Part shown: piece after piece, positions 12,486-22,028 of the stretch
Numbering within the stretch: position 1 is the stretch's first letter
Layout: every line of letters starts with the position of its first letter
Assembly: GCF_004011695.2 (NCBI RefSeq)
Contig: NC_082415.1
Span: 1,240,001 to 1,304,000 of the forward strand
Direction: 5' to 3'
DNA: 64,000 nucleotides
DNA from: Ascochyta rabiei
Lineage: Eukaryota; Ascomycota; Dothideomycetes; Pleosporales; Didymellaceae
Position numbers and translations under genes: made by a program
The notes under the pieces: generated by a model
The model's database searches: none
What the model saw: only the letters and a program-made list of their open reading frames with translations
What the model was told of the DNA's origin: nothing

Positions 12486-13212
12486 TAGGCCTCGTGGCGG
12501 CGTCTCCTGTGCGGACGTCTTTGGACAACTTCGAGAAGGTGTCGTGCGGGCAGCGTGCCTTGCGATAGGCAGCCCAGGTCTCCCTTCCCATATACTGCAT
12601 TTACGACAGCGACATGACGCATCACTGGGCTTCTGCCTTTTGTGGCTCGAGGGCGTTTGCGTCTGCGTTATTTTTGATTCTGGGCACATCCGTTATTCTC
12701 ACTTGGCCCTGTGGATGGGACGGCAGAGCAGTGGATACAGAGCTCTATTCTGGCGTTGAACTGGTTTTGTTTGAGTCCCACTGAGGCTGAAAAGATATAC
12801 CACTACCTGTGCACGGTACTGCTTAAGAGTGTGACGCAAGGAGGAGATTGGAGTGAAGAAGAGTGCTAGAAGCTACGATGCTCGCACTGTGACGAGGACG
12901 GCGATGGCGATGGGGATGGGGATGGTGGATGGCGAGCCATTGGTAGTTTGGTTGTATGTTCCGTCTCGCAGCACAATGTTATATTTGATGCTTGGAGCGT
13001 ATAGCAACGGCAGCCGATATCAGGCATGAAGATGGCGTGTTCCAGTCTTCTCACATGCAACTTGATGTATCCCAGCTGTGCATCCTTCAGTTGGATGCAG
13101 GGCAGGACTTGGCAGCGCTGCGGGCCGCGCTAGCACCATCATCCAGCACGGCAACAGCGGGGCCTCTGTAAACAAGTGTCGCGCGTCGCAAACAACAACA
13201 ACAGCAGCCACC
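12486..13212. other. Intergenic between LKH1 and MTW1
   Basis: No gene seen. A GATGGC/GATGGG hexamer-like repeat lies at 12896-12931. The region should hold the LKH1 3' UTR and the MTW1 promoter. Confidence 0.5.
12896..12931. repeat. Short GATGG(C/G) tandem
   Basis: About five imperfect copies of a six-base GATGGS unit in non-coding DNA. Confidence 0.6.
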
Positions 13213-14374
13213 ATGGCCAACGCACAGCAGCAGGAGAACATGCTGCTCACAGAGCACTTCTCCTGGCCTCCCATCGCACGTCGCCCCCGCCTTTCCGCAA
13301 GAACCGCCCGAGTGAAGGCTAACACCCCGCCAGTCCCTCATCGACGACATAATCAACGCCATAAACGAGGTCCTCTACCGCTGCACCGACACCTTTGAGA
13401 CGGGCATATCATCCGCACCCCCGCACCTGCTTGGATTCGCCGACCGCTATGCAGCCGAAAGGCGGACCCCAGAAAAAGACGAGGACGGCAATGACGCCTA
13501 CCCGGACGCCGCGCTGGAGATTGAGGAAGGCGTGCTCAAGCTGGAAACGCTGATGGAGAATGCCGTGGACAAGAACTTCGACAAGCTCGAGATCTGGACC
13601 CTGCGCAACGTCCTGTGTCTGCCGCGCGGCGAGGAGGAGCTGGCGCGGTGGGTGCGCTTGGGGCATTACGCCGGCATCGCAGACACAGCTGGGAAGGGCG
13701 CAGGCGAGTGGACGCCGGAGAAGCTGTATGCGCTGCGCCGGAAACTCGTCGAGACGCAGAAACTGCACGCCGCGCTGCTGGCCGAGAAGACGCGCAACGA
13801 GGCGCAGATTGCGCTGCTGAAAGCGCTGCTGCAACCGCCGCACCCTCAACACACGAAGAGGGAGAGCGCGAGTCCATCCCGCGCCGAATCAACTCCAAAC
13901 GACAGCGGCGCCTTTGCCTTCCTGACACACACGCCCGCTGCACAGTCCCTCGGCCTGCAACCTCTACCGCAAACCACCTCCTCTTCCACATCCACAACAA
14001 CACCGCTAGCCACACACACCTCCTTCACCACCTCGCAACTCCCCTACCTACGCCAACTGCTCTCCAATCTAAAACCCCATCTCGCATCCACCGCTCTGCC
14101 CCCCAGCACAAGTACAGGTACAAGTTCAAGTACCGGCGCCAGAAACACCTCAGACACGGACGACGCATCGCGAGAGAGGAAACTGTACCTCGAGAGCCAG
14201 AGCAAGCGCATACTAGAAAAGCGAGGCATCGACACGAGAGAAGGTGTCGAGGGCGCTGTTGAAGGCGTTAGGGTCAGGGCTGATGAGGTGAGAGGGCTGG
14301 AGGGCATCGTCGAGGCGCTTGGGAAAAGCAATGGGTCGGCCAGGGAGCATGGCGAGGCCATGGACACGAGCTAA
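13213..14374 (+). CDS. MTW1: Kinetochore protein Mis12/Mtw1
   Basis: Two exons (13213-13275, 13334-14374) encode 367 residues. The N-terminus reads LLTEHFSWPPI then SLIDDIINAINEV, the conserved start of the Mis12 domain. The rest of the domain follows to about residue 190 with helices such as LEEKTRNEAQ-like coiled segments. The C-terminal part is Ser/Thr-rich, then an ELYLESQSKRIL-type helix. Mis12 is a subunit of the MIND complex, which links the centromeric chromatin proteins to Ndc80 and the spindle. The intron must join ATC to TCC in phase 0. The only donor that does so with a usable length is GCACGT at 13276, a GC-AG intron of 58 nt with branch site CTAAC; no GT donor restores the frame with a normal-sized intron. 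The frame upstream of the acceptor is closed by a stop, so an unspliced start is excluded. Confidence 0.9.
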
Positions 14375-14668
14375 CCTTTTTTTTTTTCGTGTTGGAGAAG
14401 CGCAGCTGGAGCGATGGTCTGGTCTGGTTTGGGGGGTTTGGGTGTTTTGAATAGCGGTTGTTGAATTGTGACGATACCAGGTTCTATTGGAGTTGGAGTA
14501 CGGCGTAACTCTGCATTGTATCTAATACCCATGCCTTATCATCTACAATGTTCCACCTACCGGCAGGAAGACCCGTCACTACAGCTCGTCCATGCACCAG
14601 GCAGTAGTCTTCGATTCGCATAGCCGGCATCGTGTCAATCGAGTCCCGGCGGATATCTACCGCTAAAA

Positions 14669-14669
<1 letters not shown>

Positions 14670-14754
<85 letters not shown>
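14670..14754. repeat. (ACT)28 microsatellite
   Basis: About 85 nt of perfect ACT units, the longest trinucleotide array in the window. Confidence 0.95.
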
Positions 14755-14796
14755 ACAATAATAATAATAATAACAATAATAAAAATAAAAATAATC
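14755..14796. repeat. AAT-rich tract next to the ACT array
   Basis: Imperfect AAT/AAC/AAAAT units directly follow the ACT array. Confidence 0.7.
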
Positions 14797-15336
14797 TTTC
14801 CTACTTCTACCCTTGTACAAACCCTTCTTCCCCTTCAGAATCTCCTTCTAAAACATCACAATCCTTATCCCTATTCTTCCCACCACCTCAGCTCTAGCCT
14901 GACCTTTACCTGTGACTAGCAACAAGACATGATATAATATAACACGACATAGTCAATACAATACAATACAACACAACACAACACAATACAATATAAAACA
15001 GCAGCAGAGTAAAGAAGGTAGCAGTACAGAGTAGAAGGTGTAGAAGTAGAAAGGATGGTAGGGATGTGCTAGTCCGGGGCTTTGGGTTGTCACGGTAGGG
15101 TAGATGCAAAGTTGGGCAGGGAGGGAGGGAGGTGGATGCGAAAGTGCTGCAGGTGAGACGGCAGGCTAGGTTGGTAGGAGCGAAGCAGGCCATTATTTGC
15201 GTGAGGGCTTGAGTCGAAAGGAAGAAGCATGGGTATTTTTTTTTCTTTTTTTTTCTTTTAATTTCTTGGGCTCTTCTGCTCTACGTCGCTGTGGATGACG
15301 GTTGGCATGCAGCAGTGGTGGTGAAGGGGGTGGAGA

Positions 15337-17610
15337 TCATACCTCCTCTTTTCCTTTGACTTCGTCGGCTCCGACGCTAAGCGTCTCCTTCTCCTTCTCC
15401 TTCTCCTTCTCCTTCTCCTTCTCCTTCTCCTTCTCCTTCTCCTTCTCCTTCTCCTTCTCCTTCTCCTTCTCCTTCTCCTTCTCCTTCTCCTTCTCCTTCT
15501 CCTTCTCCTTCTCCTTCTCCTTCTCCTTCTCCTTCTCCGCACCCTCACGCTCCCTCCTCACCGCCTCCTCCTCTTCGCTCTTCTTCCGCCGCAGATACTG
15601 GCAGAACGTGGAGCGCTCTCTCATCCTGCCGCCGAACCTCAAAAACGCAAACGGCACGACACACAGCGCGACGGCCAGAAAGCCCAGCAAGCTGGTCGCC
15701 CACGCCACGCCCAGGGCTCTGTACATGGGCCGCGTGGCGAAGGGCAGCACGGCGCCAAACGACGACCGCGACAGCGACGCTGCCGCCATGGCGCTCGCGG
15801 CGAAGACTTCGTACGCGTCGACGAGGTAGTTCAGCAGCGCCATGAAGAGACACAGGTAGCCCATGCCGAACAGCACGCCCGCGCACGTAGGCACCATCCA
15901 GTGGATGTCCTCCCGCGCCGTCCATCCGAGCCAGAAGCTCGACACGACGAAAAAGGGTCCCGCGATGCAGGCTAGTGGCAGCCGGACCATTTCTTCGTTG
16001 CGAGACCAGCGCTTGTTGGCGTGTTGGGCGCGCGTTAGATACCAGTCCCACGTGAGGTAGAAGCAGGCGGAGATGAGTGCGCCGACGCCGATGGGGAGGA
16101 ATGCGAGGCCTTGCTCGCCGGCGTTGAAGCCGTAGATGCCCGTGAAGATTATGGGATACGATTGTAGGTAGATATAGAATATGGCATCTGGGAAAGGAGA
16201 TCAGTGGGTTGCTCGCAGGAACAGTGTATGTGTGTGTGGCTTGGACCGGCTTACATGCGTAACTCAAGTACAAGCAGGTGAACAACACCAGCGGTTCGAA
16301 ACACAGCATCCGCAGAGGTCTCGTCAAGATGACAGTCACAATGTGATGCAAGTCAGTCTTCTCCAGCTCGATAGGCGCAATGATATTCTCACCGCCCGTC
16401 TCCCTGCGCAGCCTCTGCGCACGCTGCTTCAGGATCACCGGTCCGTACGTCTCGGGCAAGAAGATGAACAGCGGCCAGGTGACGCCCGCCAGGATCGCTC
16501 CGACCCAAAACCCCCAGGCCCAGGACACGACGGAGATGTAGCCTGAGATGGGCGGGCCAAGGATCGGCCCAAACGTCGTCGCAGCCATGAAGATGGCCAT
16601 GCTCCTCCCTCGGCTCTTGGGGTCGTGGTAGATGTCTGCGCAGATGCCTCCTACTACGCTAATGGCGCAGCTTCCTCCAACACCGACGAACAGTCGGAAC
16701 ACGACAAGCGCAGCAAAGTTTGGCGCCACGGCTGACGCGATGGAGAAGACGGTGAATAGGGCGAAAGAGATGATCATGACTAGTTTGCGGCCATAGGATT
16801 CAGACAGAGGCCCGAAGATCAAGGGGCCAAAAACGTATCCCACAAGATACATCGAGGTGGGTAGGATGAGCTTGTACTCGTTGGTTTGGTGGAAGTGCTG
16901 GGATATGGGTCCTGTTGCTCCAGCGGGAAGACTACGTGCGTGTCAGTATATCGCCGAGGAACGGCATGTCGGACGATGAAGCCTACGAGGAGCCAATTGT
17001 GCTGTTCATTACTATACGGGGGGTTCAGCAAGGGGAGCCAAGCGTGGATGCAATACTCACCACTCACGATAGCCACAAACAGCGCGTATATCTTTTTCGG
17101 CTCCCTTTCCGTCAGTGTACAGGAACCACAGAAACGGAAACTTACGTACCTGTCGCCAATTGTTTGGATTCTCAGGGTCACCATCCTGGAACCGAAGGAT
17201 CTTTTTGGCAATCGGCTCTTCGAGCGATGCAACGGAGTCATTCGAATGCGAGCCCGCTCTAGATGTCACATCTGACGGCGGCGAGATGACCACTTCTTCA
17301 ACCCGATCCTCCTTTTCTTTCTCCAGGTCAGACGAGGAGTCTACATCTTTCTCCAAGTCCTTCAACCGAGTAGCACAAGAGCCCTCTGCACCTATGTAGC
17401 GGAATCAGCAATGTGCTTGGTTGGACATGGCCGTGCCATTCGGACATGCTCACGACGACTTCTCGATCTCCCTTGACTTTGAGTACTCGCTACACTCCGC
17501 GAAGTTGTACTTCTCACCAGTGCCACCGGGGTTGTGACGTGAAAGCCATCGTTTAGCCGCTGTTGCTGTTGATCGCGGGAATAAGTCCGCTCCAGATCCG
17601 CAGACTCCAT
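15337..17610 (-). CDS. MFS transporter, DHA1 (drug:H+ antiporter) type, with a Glu-Lys repeat tail
   Basis: Six exons in transcript order: 17454-17610, 17150-17391, 17061-17100, 16987-17011, 16255-16931 and 15337-16187, giving 663 residues. The cytoplasmic N-terminus is acidic and polar, followed by DPENPNNWRQPKK, the usual lead-in to helix 1 of DHA1 proteins. The loop after helix 2 carries GPLSESYGRK (motif A). Further helices follow, including GPILGPPISGYI (motif C-like). The family exports drugs, polyamines or toxic metabolites by proton antiport at the plasma membrane. The 25-nt fourth exon supplies a conserved NSTIGSSLPAG segment. The C-terminus has about 25 Glu-Lys dipeptides encoded by a CTCCTT microsatellite (15385-15538). 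The start is uncertain: an in-frame ATG 69 nt further upstream (17679) exists. The substrate cannot be predicted. Confidence 0.9.
15385..15538. repeat. (CTCCTT)25 hexanucleotide microsatellite inside the MFS coding sequence
   Basis: About 25.7 perfect units. Read on the minus strand as GAG-AAG, they encode alternating Glu and Lys; unit gain or loss keeps the frame. Confidence 0.97.
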
Positions 17611-18107
17611 GACGTTCAAGCTGGGCGACGGTGGGATGTCAGCAAGAGGAAGCAAGCTACCATGACAAGAAACATGCAAAATGAGATGTGAAGAAATCGG
17701 GAAAGAGGAGAAGCTCGACCCCGCGAATCCAGTCAGTATGTCCGAGGTGCATAAACTGTAGTGTAAACTGGATTGTTATTAAGGCAACGCCAGAACTAGC
17801 TGCATAACGCGGGGATAATGCGACAGCATATCGATAACGGCGCAGACCCACTTGTTGCTGCGTTGCAAGAGCCTCAAAGATGACTGTAATTCGTCGAGAG
17901 CTTATCAGATTCATGTGGTGACTCAAACTGCATGCAGGTGGTCGTGAATGCAATTTTTTTTTTCATTCCAAGTCCGAGATCAATTCCGAATTGAGCAGTC
18001 AATCCAACCCGTCAAATAACGAGGCAATGGGGTGCGAACTATTGAGTTGATAATCGTACCGTTTGCTGTTGAACGTTGTGATGCCATTGCTACTCTGTCG
18101 TCGTGGG
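17611..18107. other. Intergenic between PFD4 and the MFS gene
   Basis: It contains the MFS promoter and leader and the 3' UTR of PFD4. No gene seen. Confidence 0.5.
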
Positions 18108-18723
18108 CTATGTTTCGAGGTTGATACTTCGTCCGAAGCGACCGTATAGCGCCTTCTTCAACTCTCCCATCTCTTCCTGCACAGACTCTAGCTTTGACTT
18201 GAGCGCGTCTACGTCCTCGTCAATGGTCTGTGTGGAGCTCTCCAGGAGTTCGAGGACCTGCGGTTGGGGTAATGAGACGAAGCAGTCACCAACTTTGTAG
18301 CTTGGAGTGCGTCAGAACTGTTTGCTGGCCACTGACATATGTGCAGTAGGACGAAGATTTCGACTTACGGTACCTTGTCCTCCTCATCCACAAGCTCAAG
18401 TTCTGTTGAAATCTCCTCAAGGTCTTCCTTCTCCTTCTGTTGGGAATTAACGTTGCTCTTAAATCAACATGAATAAGGACAAAAAGAGAGAGAGCAGCAG
18501 GGCGGGGCTGTACCTACAATCTTCGCTCTAAGCTCCTCTTCTAACGTCGTCTCTTTCTGATGCAGGGAACTGAACTTATTGATCTTCTCCTGGTCTTCGC
18601 GGCGCACTTCCATATCCTCGCCTCCAGCCGAGGCTTCCTCCTCCTTGGTGAGCTTGTTCGTTTCTTAGCGGCTGATCTTACAAGTGGGGCGTTTTGGTTC
18701 AAACTCACCATGCGACGCTGCAT
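18108..18723 (-). CDS. PFD4: Prefoldin subunit 4
   Basis: Exons in transcript order 18709-18723, 18518-18652, 18369-18436 and 18108-18300 give 136 residues, the normal length. The protein starts MQRRMLTKEEE, with the VRREDQEKINKFSSLHQKET helix typical of subunit 4, a second coiled coil of E/K-rich residues, the YKVGDCFVSLP beta-hairpin and a C-terminal helix, i.e. the beta-type prefoldin layout. Prefoldin is the six-subunit cytosolic chaperone that holds nascent actin and tubulin and passes them to the CCT chaperonin. The first coding exon is only 15 nt. The first intron's acceptor was chosen because it gives the conserved RRMLTKEEE junction. The gene lies 334 bp downstream of CASP in the same direction. 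Confidence 0.93.
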
Positions 18724-19057
18724 CTTGTGGCCAGGCAGAGCTGGGCGGAGTGGTTGCTTTACTAGCGTGGGGCGCGTAAGAGGAGTGTTGAGTTGTGTGT
18801 AGTCTTGGCGGCAGTGATGAAGTTTCGGGACGGCGGGTCGAGTTCTCGCTTGGTGTTTACAGAGCGCCAAGACCATGTCTGAACAGCGACCACGACTTTG
18901 ACCGTAAAGTACACGTGGAAGTATTTAAGAGCGTAGCGAGTCTTTCATCACGATGGTGGTTTCAGAGTGATAGACGGGGCGAGAGACGCACTGGTATCAA
19001 CGGTCGCTTGCTAATGCAGAACGCTTGCGGTAAGAAACGTGCGTACAACTATAGAAC
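18724..19057. other. Short intergenic spacer
   Basis: This spacer lies between the CASP stop and the PFD4 start (both minus). It holds the PFD4 promoter; nothing else is visible. Confidence 0.5.
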
Positions 19058-21432
19058 CTATGCGGTGCCCTCATCAACTGGGTCCTTGTGCCAGAGATCA
19101 CCAGGTCCCACGTCAATGGGCCCAGCTACGGAAGCGGTAGCTCCCATGGCGCTGCCCGTATGCGCCCCGGCCGTCGAAACCATCATCCAAAACACCAGGA
19201 AATGCAGACCCATCAAATACGCCGCGAAGATATTGCGACTCGTCCTTGTCTGCAACACGAGCTTTGTCACTCGCAGAATCATGCGTTCGAAGATGTGCAT
19301 GCGCTTCATCGCGCGTGCTGATTCTCGACCCCTAAAGGCAGCAAAGGGCGAAAGATTCGACTCATAAGCGGAGCGGTACCGGTCGGTGGCATTGTCGCTA
19401 ATTTGGACAGTGGAAGGGTTTGGGTTGGCACCATAGGATGACGCGGAGGACGCAGGTGCTCTGCTGTGTGCGTTGTAAGATGATACGTAGCGTGTCTTCT
19501 CGTATAGGTCGAGGTTGTCCTTCTGGAGCGAGCCAATCTCGGAGCGCAACGAAGAAACAATCTGGTGCGATTTCTGAAGCTCGGCCTCAAGCTCCGAGTT
19601 GCGCTTCTTGAAACGGTCACGTTGTGCCGTGACCATGGGCAAGATGCCCGAGCCTCCACCCACTTGCTCACCGGCGCGAAGTGAGGCGAGGGTGTTTTGC
19701 GAAGAGTTGTCGAATCCGGAGATGATGGATGATGTAGGTGATGTTGCCCTGCCGCGTCGTGTGCCTGCGAACGACGACTGTGGGTATCGAGACACGTAGG
19801 TTCCTGCTACTGACACGCCAGAGGGGTCAAATGCGTTGGATGCCTCCTGTTGCACCTTCTCCAGATCAGCCTCCAGCGTCTCATTGAGCGCTCTCGACTT
19901 CTCCAGGTCCATGTTTGCTTGCGAAAGCTCTTCTTGCAGAGCCTCGAGTCTGCCCTGCAAGTCCTGATGGGAGACACGCAAGACTGTCAACTCGTTGCTG
20001 AGTTTCTTGTTGCGTGCCAGTAGCAGCTGCTCTAATGTTTCGCCCTTTCCTTTGCTGGCAGCGTCGTTCTGCGACAGAGCCATTTCAGTCGCCTCGTCGT
20101 CATCATCGCCTGTCGCGAACTCAATCGACTGGATGGGTCAGTACAAGCCTGGCTCTTGACTCTGTATTTGCCTTACCTTGAGCACCTCCAGCTCCTGCTT
20201 CACATTGTCGTAGTCGCTCCACTTTTGCACTTTTTCGCGCAGAGCCTCCTTCTCGCTCTTCAGAGACTTGATCTCTCTTTCCAGGTTGCGAGAGCCAGTC
20301 TCCAGGCGCGTGCGCTCAGCGTCCTTGTCAAATCGCACATTCTCGAGCTTGCGCAACAACGACGAGTTCTCCGAGCGTAGACGAAGGAAGGCAGGATCGT
20401 CTTCTACCGCGACGTGCTGGGCGTGTGCCGATGCTGTCTGGGCGAGATCCAGACGCAGTTGCTCGTTGCGTGCCTCGACTTGGGCCAGGCGATGGCTCGT
20501 TCTCTCCAGCTCGGAGCTCACCATCTCGAGCTCTGCGGCGGTGGCACCTCCACTGCCCCCCGCTGCAGCCTCTTCTCCATTGCTCAGTCTCTGGGAGACC
20601 TCGTAGTTGGCCTTGAGCTCTTTCAGCAGTCGGTCCTGGCTCTCCACCTTCTCTTCCAAGCTCTTCTCCTTTGCCTCCCAGTTGTCCTTCTTCTCGTCGA
20701 GGACGGCAGACCATGAGGCCTCGACCTCCTTGATCTTGCTGTCTCGAGTGTCCTCGAGGGTCTTGCGGGCAGTTCGTTCCTCCTCTAGCTTCTTCTCGGA
20801 CTCGTCCAGCTGTGAAGTCAAAGTTGCGACTGTGTTCTGCAGGCGCTCGTTCTCGGATGTGAGCTTCGGTACCAGCTCGTCGGCGACTACCAGGGAGTCG
20901 ACGGACGCTTCGAGGAGAGGGTACGGGTCGGGCGCTTCAGACAGCGGGGAGTAGAGCTGGAAGAACGAGGCCTGGACGGTCTTGGACTGGTTCGATATCA
21001 GATCAATAAAGTTCTGGTATGCTGCGGGCTGTCAGGTTAGCGTGGCACGCAGGGTGTTGTAGGAGGAAGGACTTGCACTTCAACAGCGCCTTGAAGTCGT
21101 TGAGCTTGCTCTCGTCGTCCAGCTTCCTGAAGTCCTTTGTCTTCTGGGCCAACTCTTTCCTCTGCGTGAGCGTGTCCCTCTGGTGTGCGACGATGTCTGA
21201 GGCTACCGTGTCGAGTTGGGGGATGAGCGCGGTCAGATCGATGTCTGCAGTATGGTCAGCTCGCTGCTCGGTAGGCCCGGAGCTGCCAGGCCATACTCCT
21301 CCACGCGCCAATGGCTTTCTGGAACTTGTTGCCCTCGTCGGTCTCGGGCTGGGGTGCTGTGGCCGCTTGGCGGGGCTCTTCCGTGGCCTCTGCCAGCGCG
21401 GCGTGCGCCTCCACGTCCAGACCAGCGTCCAT
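19058..21432 (-). CDS. COY1: CASP-family Golgi coiled-coil membrane protein (Coy1)
   Basis: Exons in transcript order 21297-21432, 21077-21244, 20177-21021 and 19058-20128 give 739 residues. An N-terminal AWRNIDLTALIPQLD segment is the conserved opening of CASP proteins. Residues about 80-560 are largely heptad-rich coiled coil. The C-terminal CASP domain ends with RTSRNIFAAYLMGLHFLVF, a single transmembrane helix preceded by the conserved basic stretch. CASP is a tail-anchored golgin-like protein that acts in retrograde transport within the Golgi. The second intron (21022-21076) uses a GC donor: GCAAGT after the codon pair TTG AAG T, spliced to CA TAC CAG, giving LLKSYQNFIDL. GT donors nearby do not keep this frame. 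The gene is divergent from VPS3, separated by 596 bp. Confidence 0.94.
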
Positions 21433-21480
21433 GGCAGCGTCGTGGGTCGCTCTCGCACGTGCGCGGTAGTGGGTGCGAGG

Positions 21481-21690
21481 GGGGTGCTACGGGGTGCTAT
21501 GGGTGTGCTGTGGGTGTGCTGTGGGTGTGCTGTGGGTGTGCTGTGGGTGTGCTGTGGGTGTGCTGTGGGTGTGCTGTGGGTGTGCTGTGGGTGTGCTGTG
21601 GGTGTGCTGTGGGTGTGCTGTGGGTGTGCTATGGGTGTGCTACGGGGTGCTATGGGTGTGCTACGGGGTGCTATGGGTGTGCTGTGCTGG
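21481..21690. repeat. 11-bp G/T-rich minisatellite
   Basis: A core of about 12 copies of GGGTGTGCTGT spans 21501-21630, flanked by variant copies containing GCTACGGGGTGCTAT. Because 11 is not a multiple of three, the array is open in all frames and produces long spurious reading frames. Confidence 0.95.
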
Positions 21691-21886
21691 GTTCGCCAGA
21701 GCGCGGCTCTGTATGCGATGCGGCTCCGTATACGGCTAGTCCTGCTTTCTTGTGTCGTGGTGGAGCTCGCGTCGACACGGAGCTGGGGGGTGACGCGCGC
21801 GCGGGAGACTAGGCAGCCGATTGGCGCAGCTACGGTACCGGTACGCGCTCGAGCTTGTGCCTGGACATGATGCGACTGTGTGTGCC

Positions 21887-21929
21887 TGCCACCACCACTG
21901 CCACCACCACTGCCACCACCACTGCCACC
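21887..21929. repeat. 12-bp TGCCACCACCAC tandem
   Basis: Three to four copies of a 12-bp unit about 100 bp upstream of the VPS3 ATG. Confidence 0.8.
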
Positions 21930-22028
21930 GCCCAGAACATGGCCCCCCCTTCGCGCCCTTGGCCGGCGTGGCGCGTGTGATGCTCCCGCTCCGGCTCCTG
22001 CTCCTGCTCCTGCTCCGGCTCCTGAATA

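Larger units (their letters stand above)
14375..15336. other. Intergenic, microsatellite-rich
   Basis: This gap lies between the convergent ends of MTW1 and the MFS gene. It holds an (ACT)n array, an A/T-rich AAT tract, CAATA/CACAA-type degenerate repeats near 14955-14997 and T-rich runs near 15235-15260. No gene seen. Confidence 0.6.
21433..22028. promoter_or_regulatory. Shared divergent promoter region of COY1 and VPS3, carrying a minisatellite
   Basis: The 596 bp between the two start codons must hold both promoters. More than a third of it is an 11-bp minisatellite (21481-21690), and a 12-bp repeat lies at 21887-21929. No TATA box stands out. Confidence 0.55.

Noticed and set aside
15258..15548. 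Minus-strand frame with a long poly-Arg run over the hexamer microsatellite
   Set aside because: It is the out-of-frame reading of the CTCCTT array; the Glu-Lys frame is the one continuous with the transporter.
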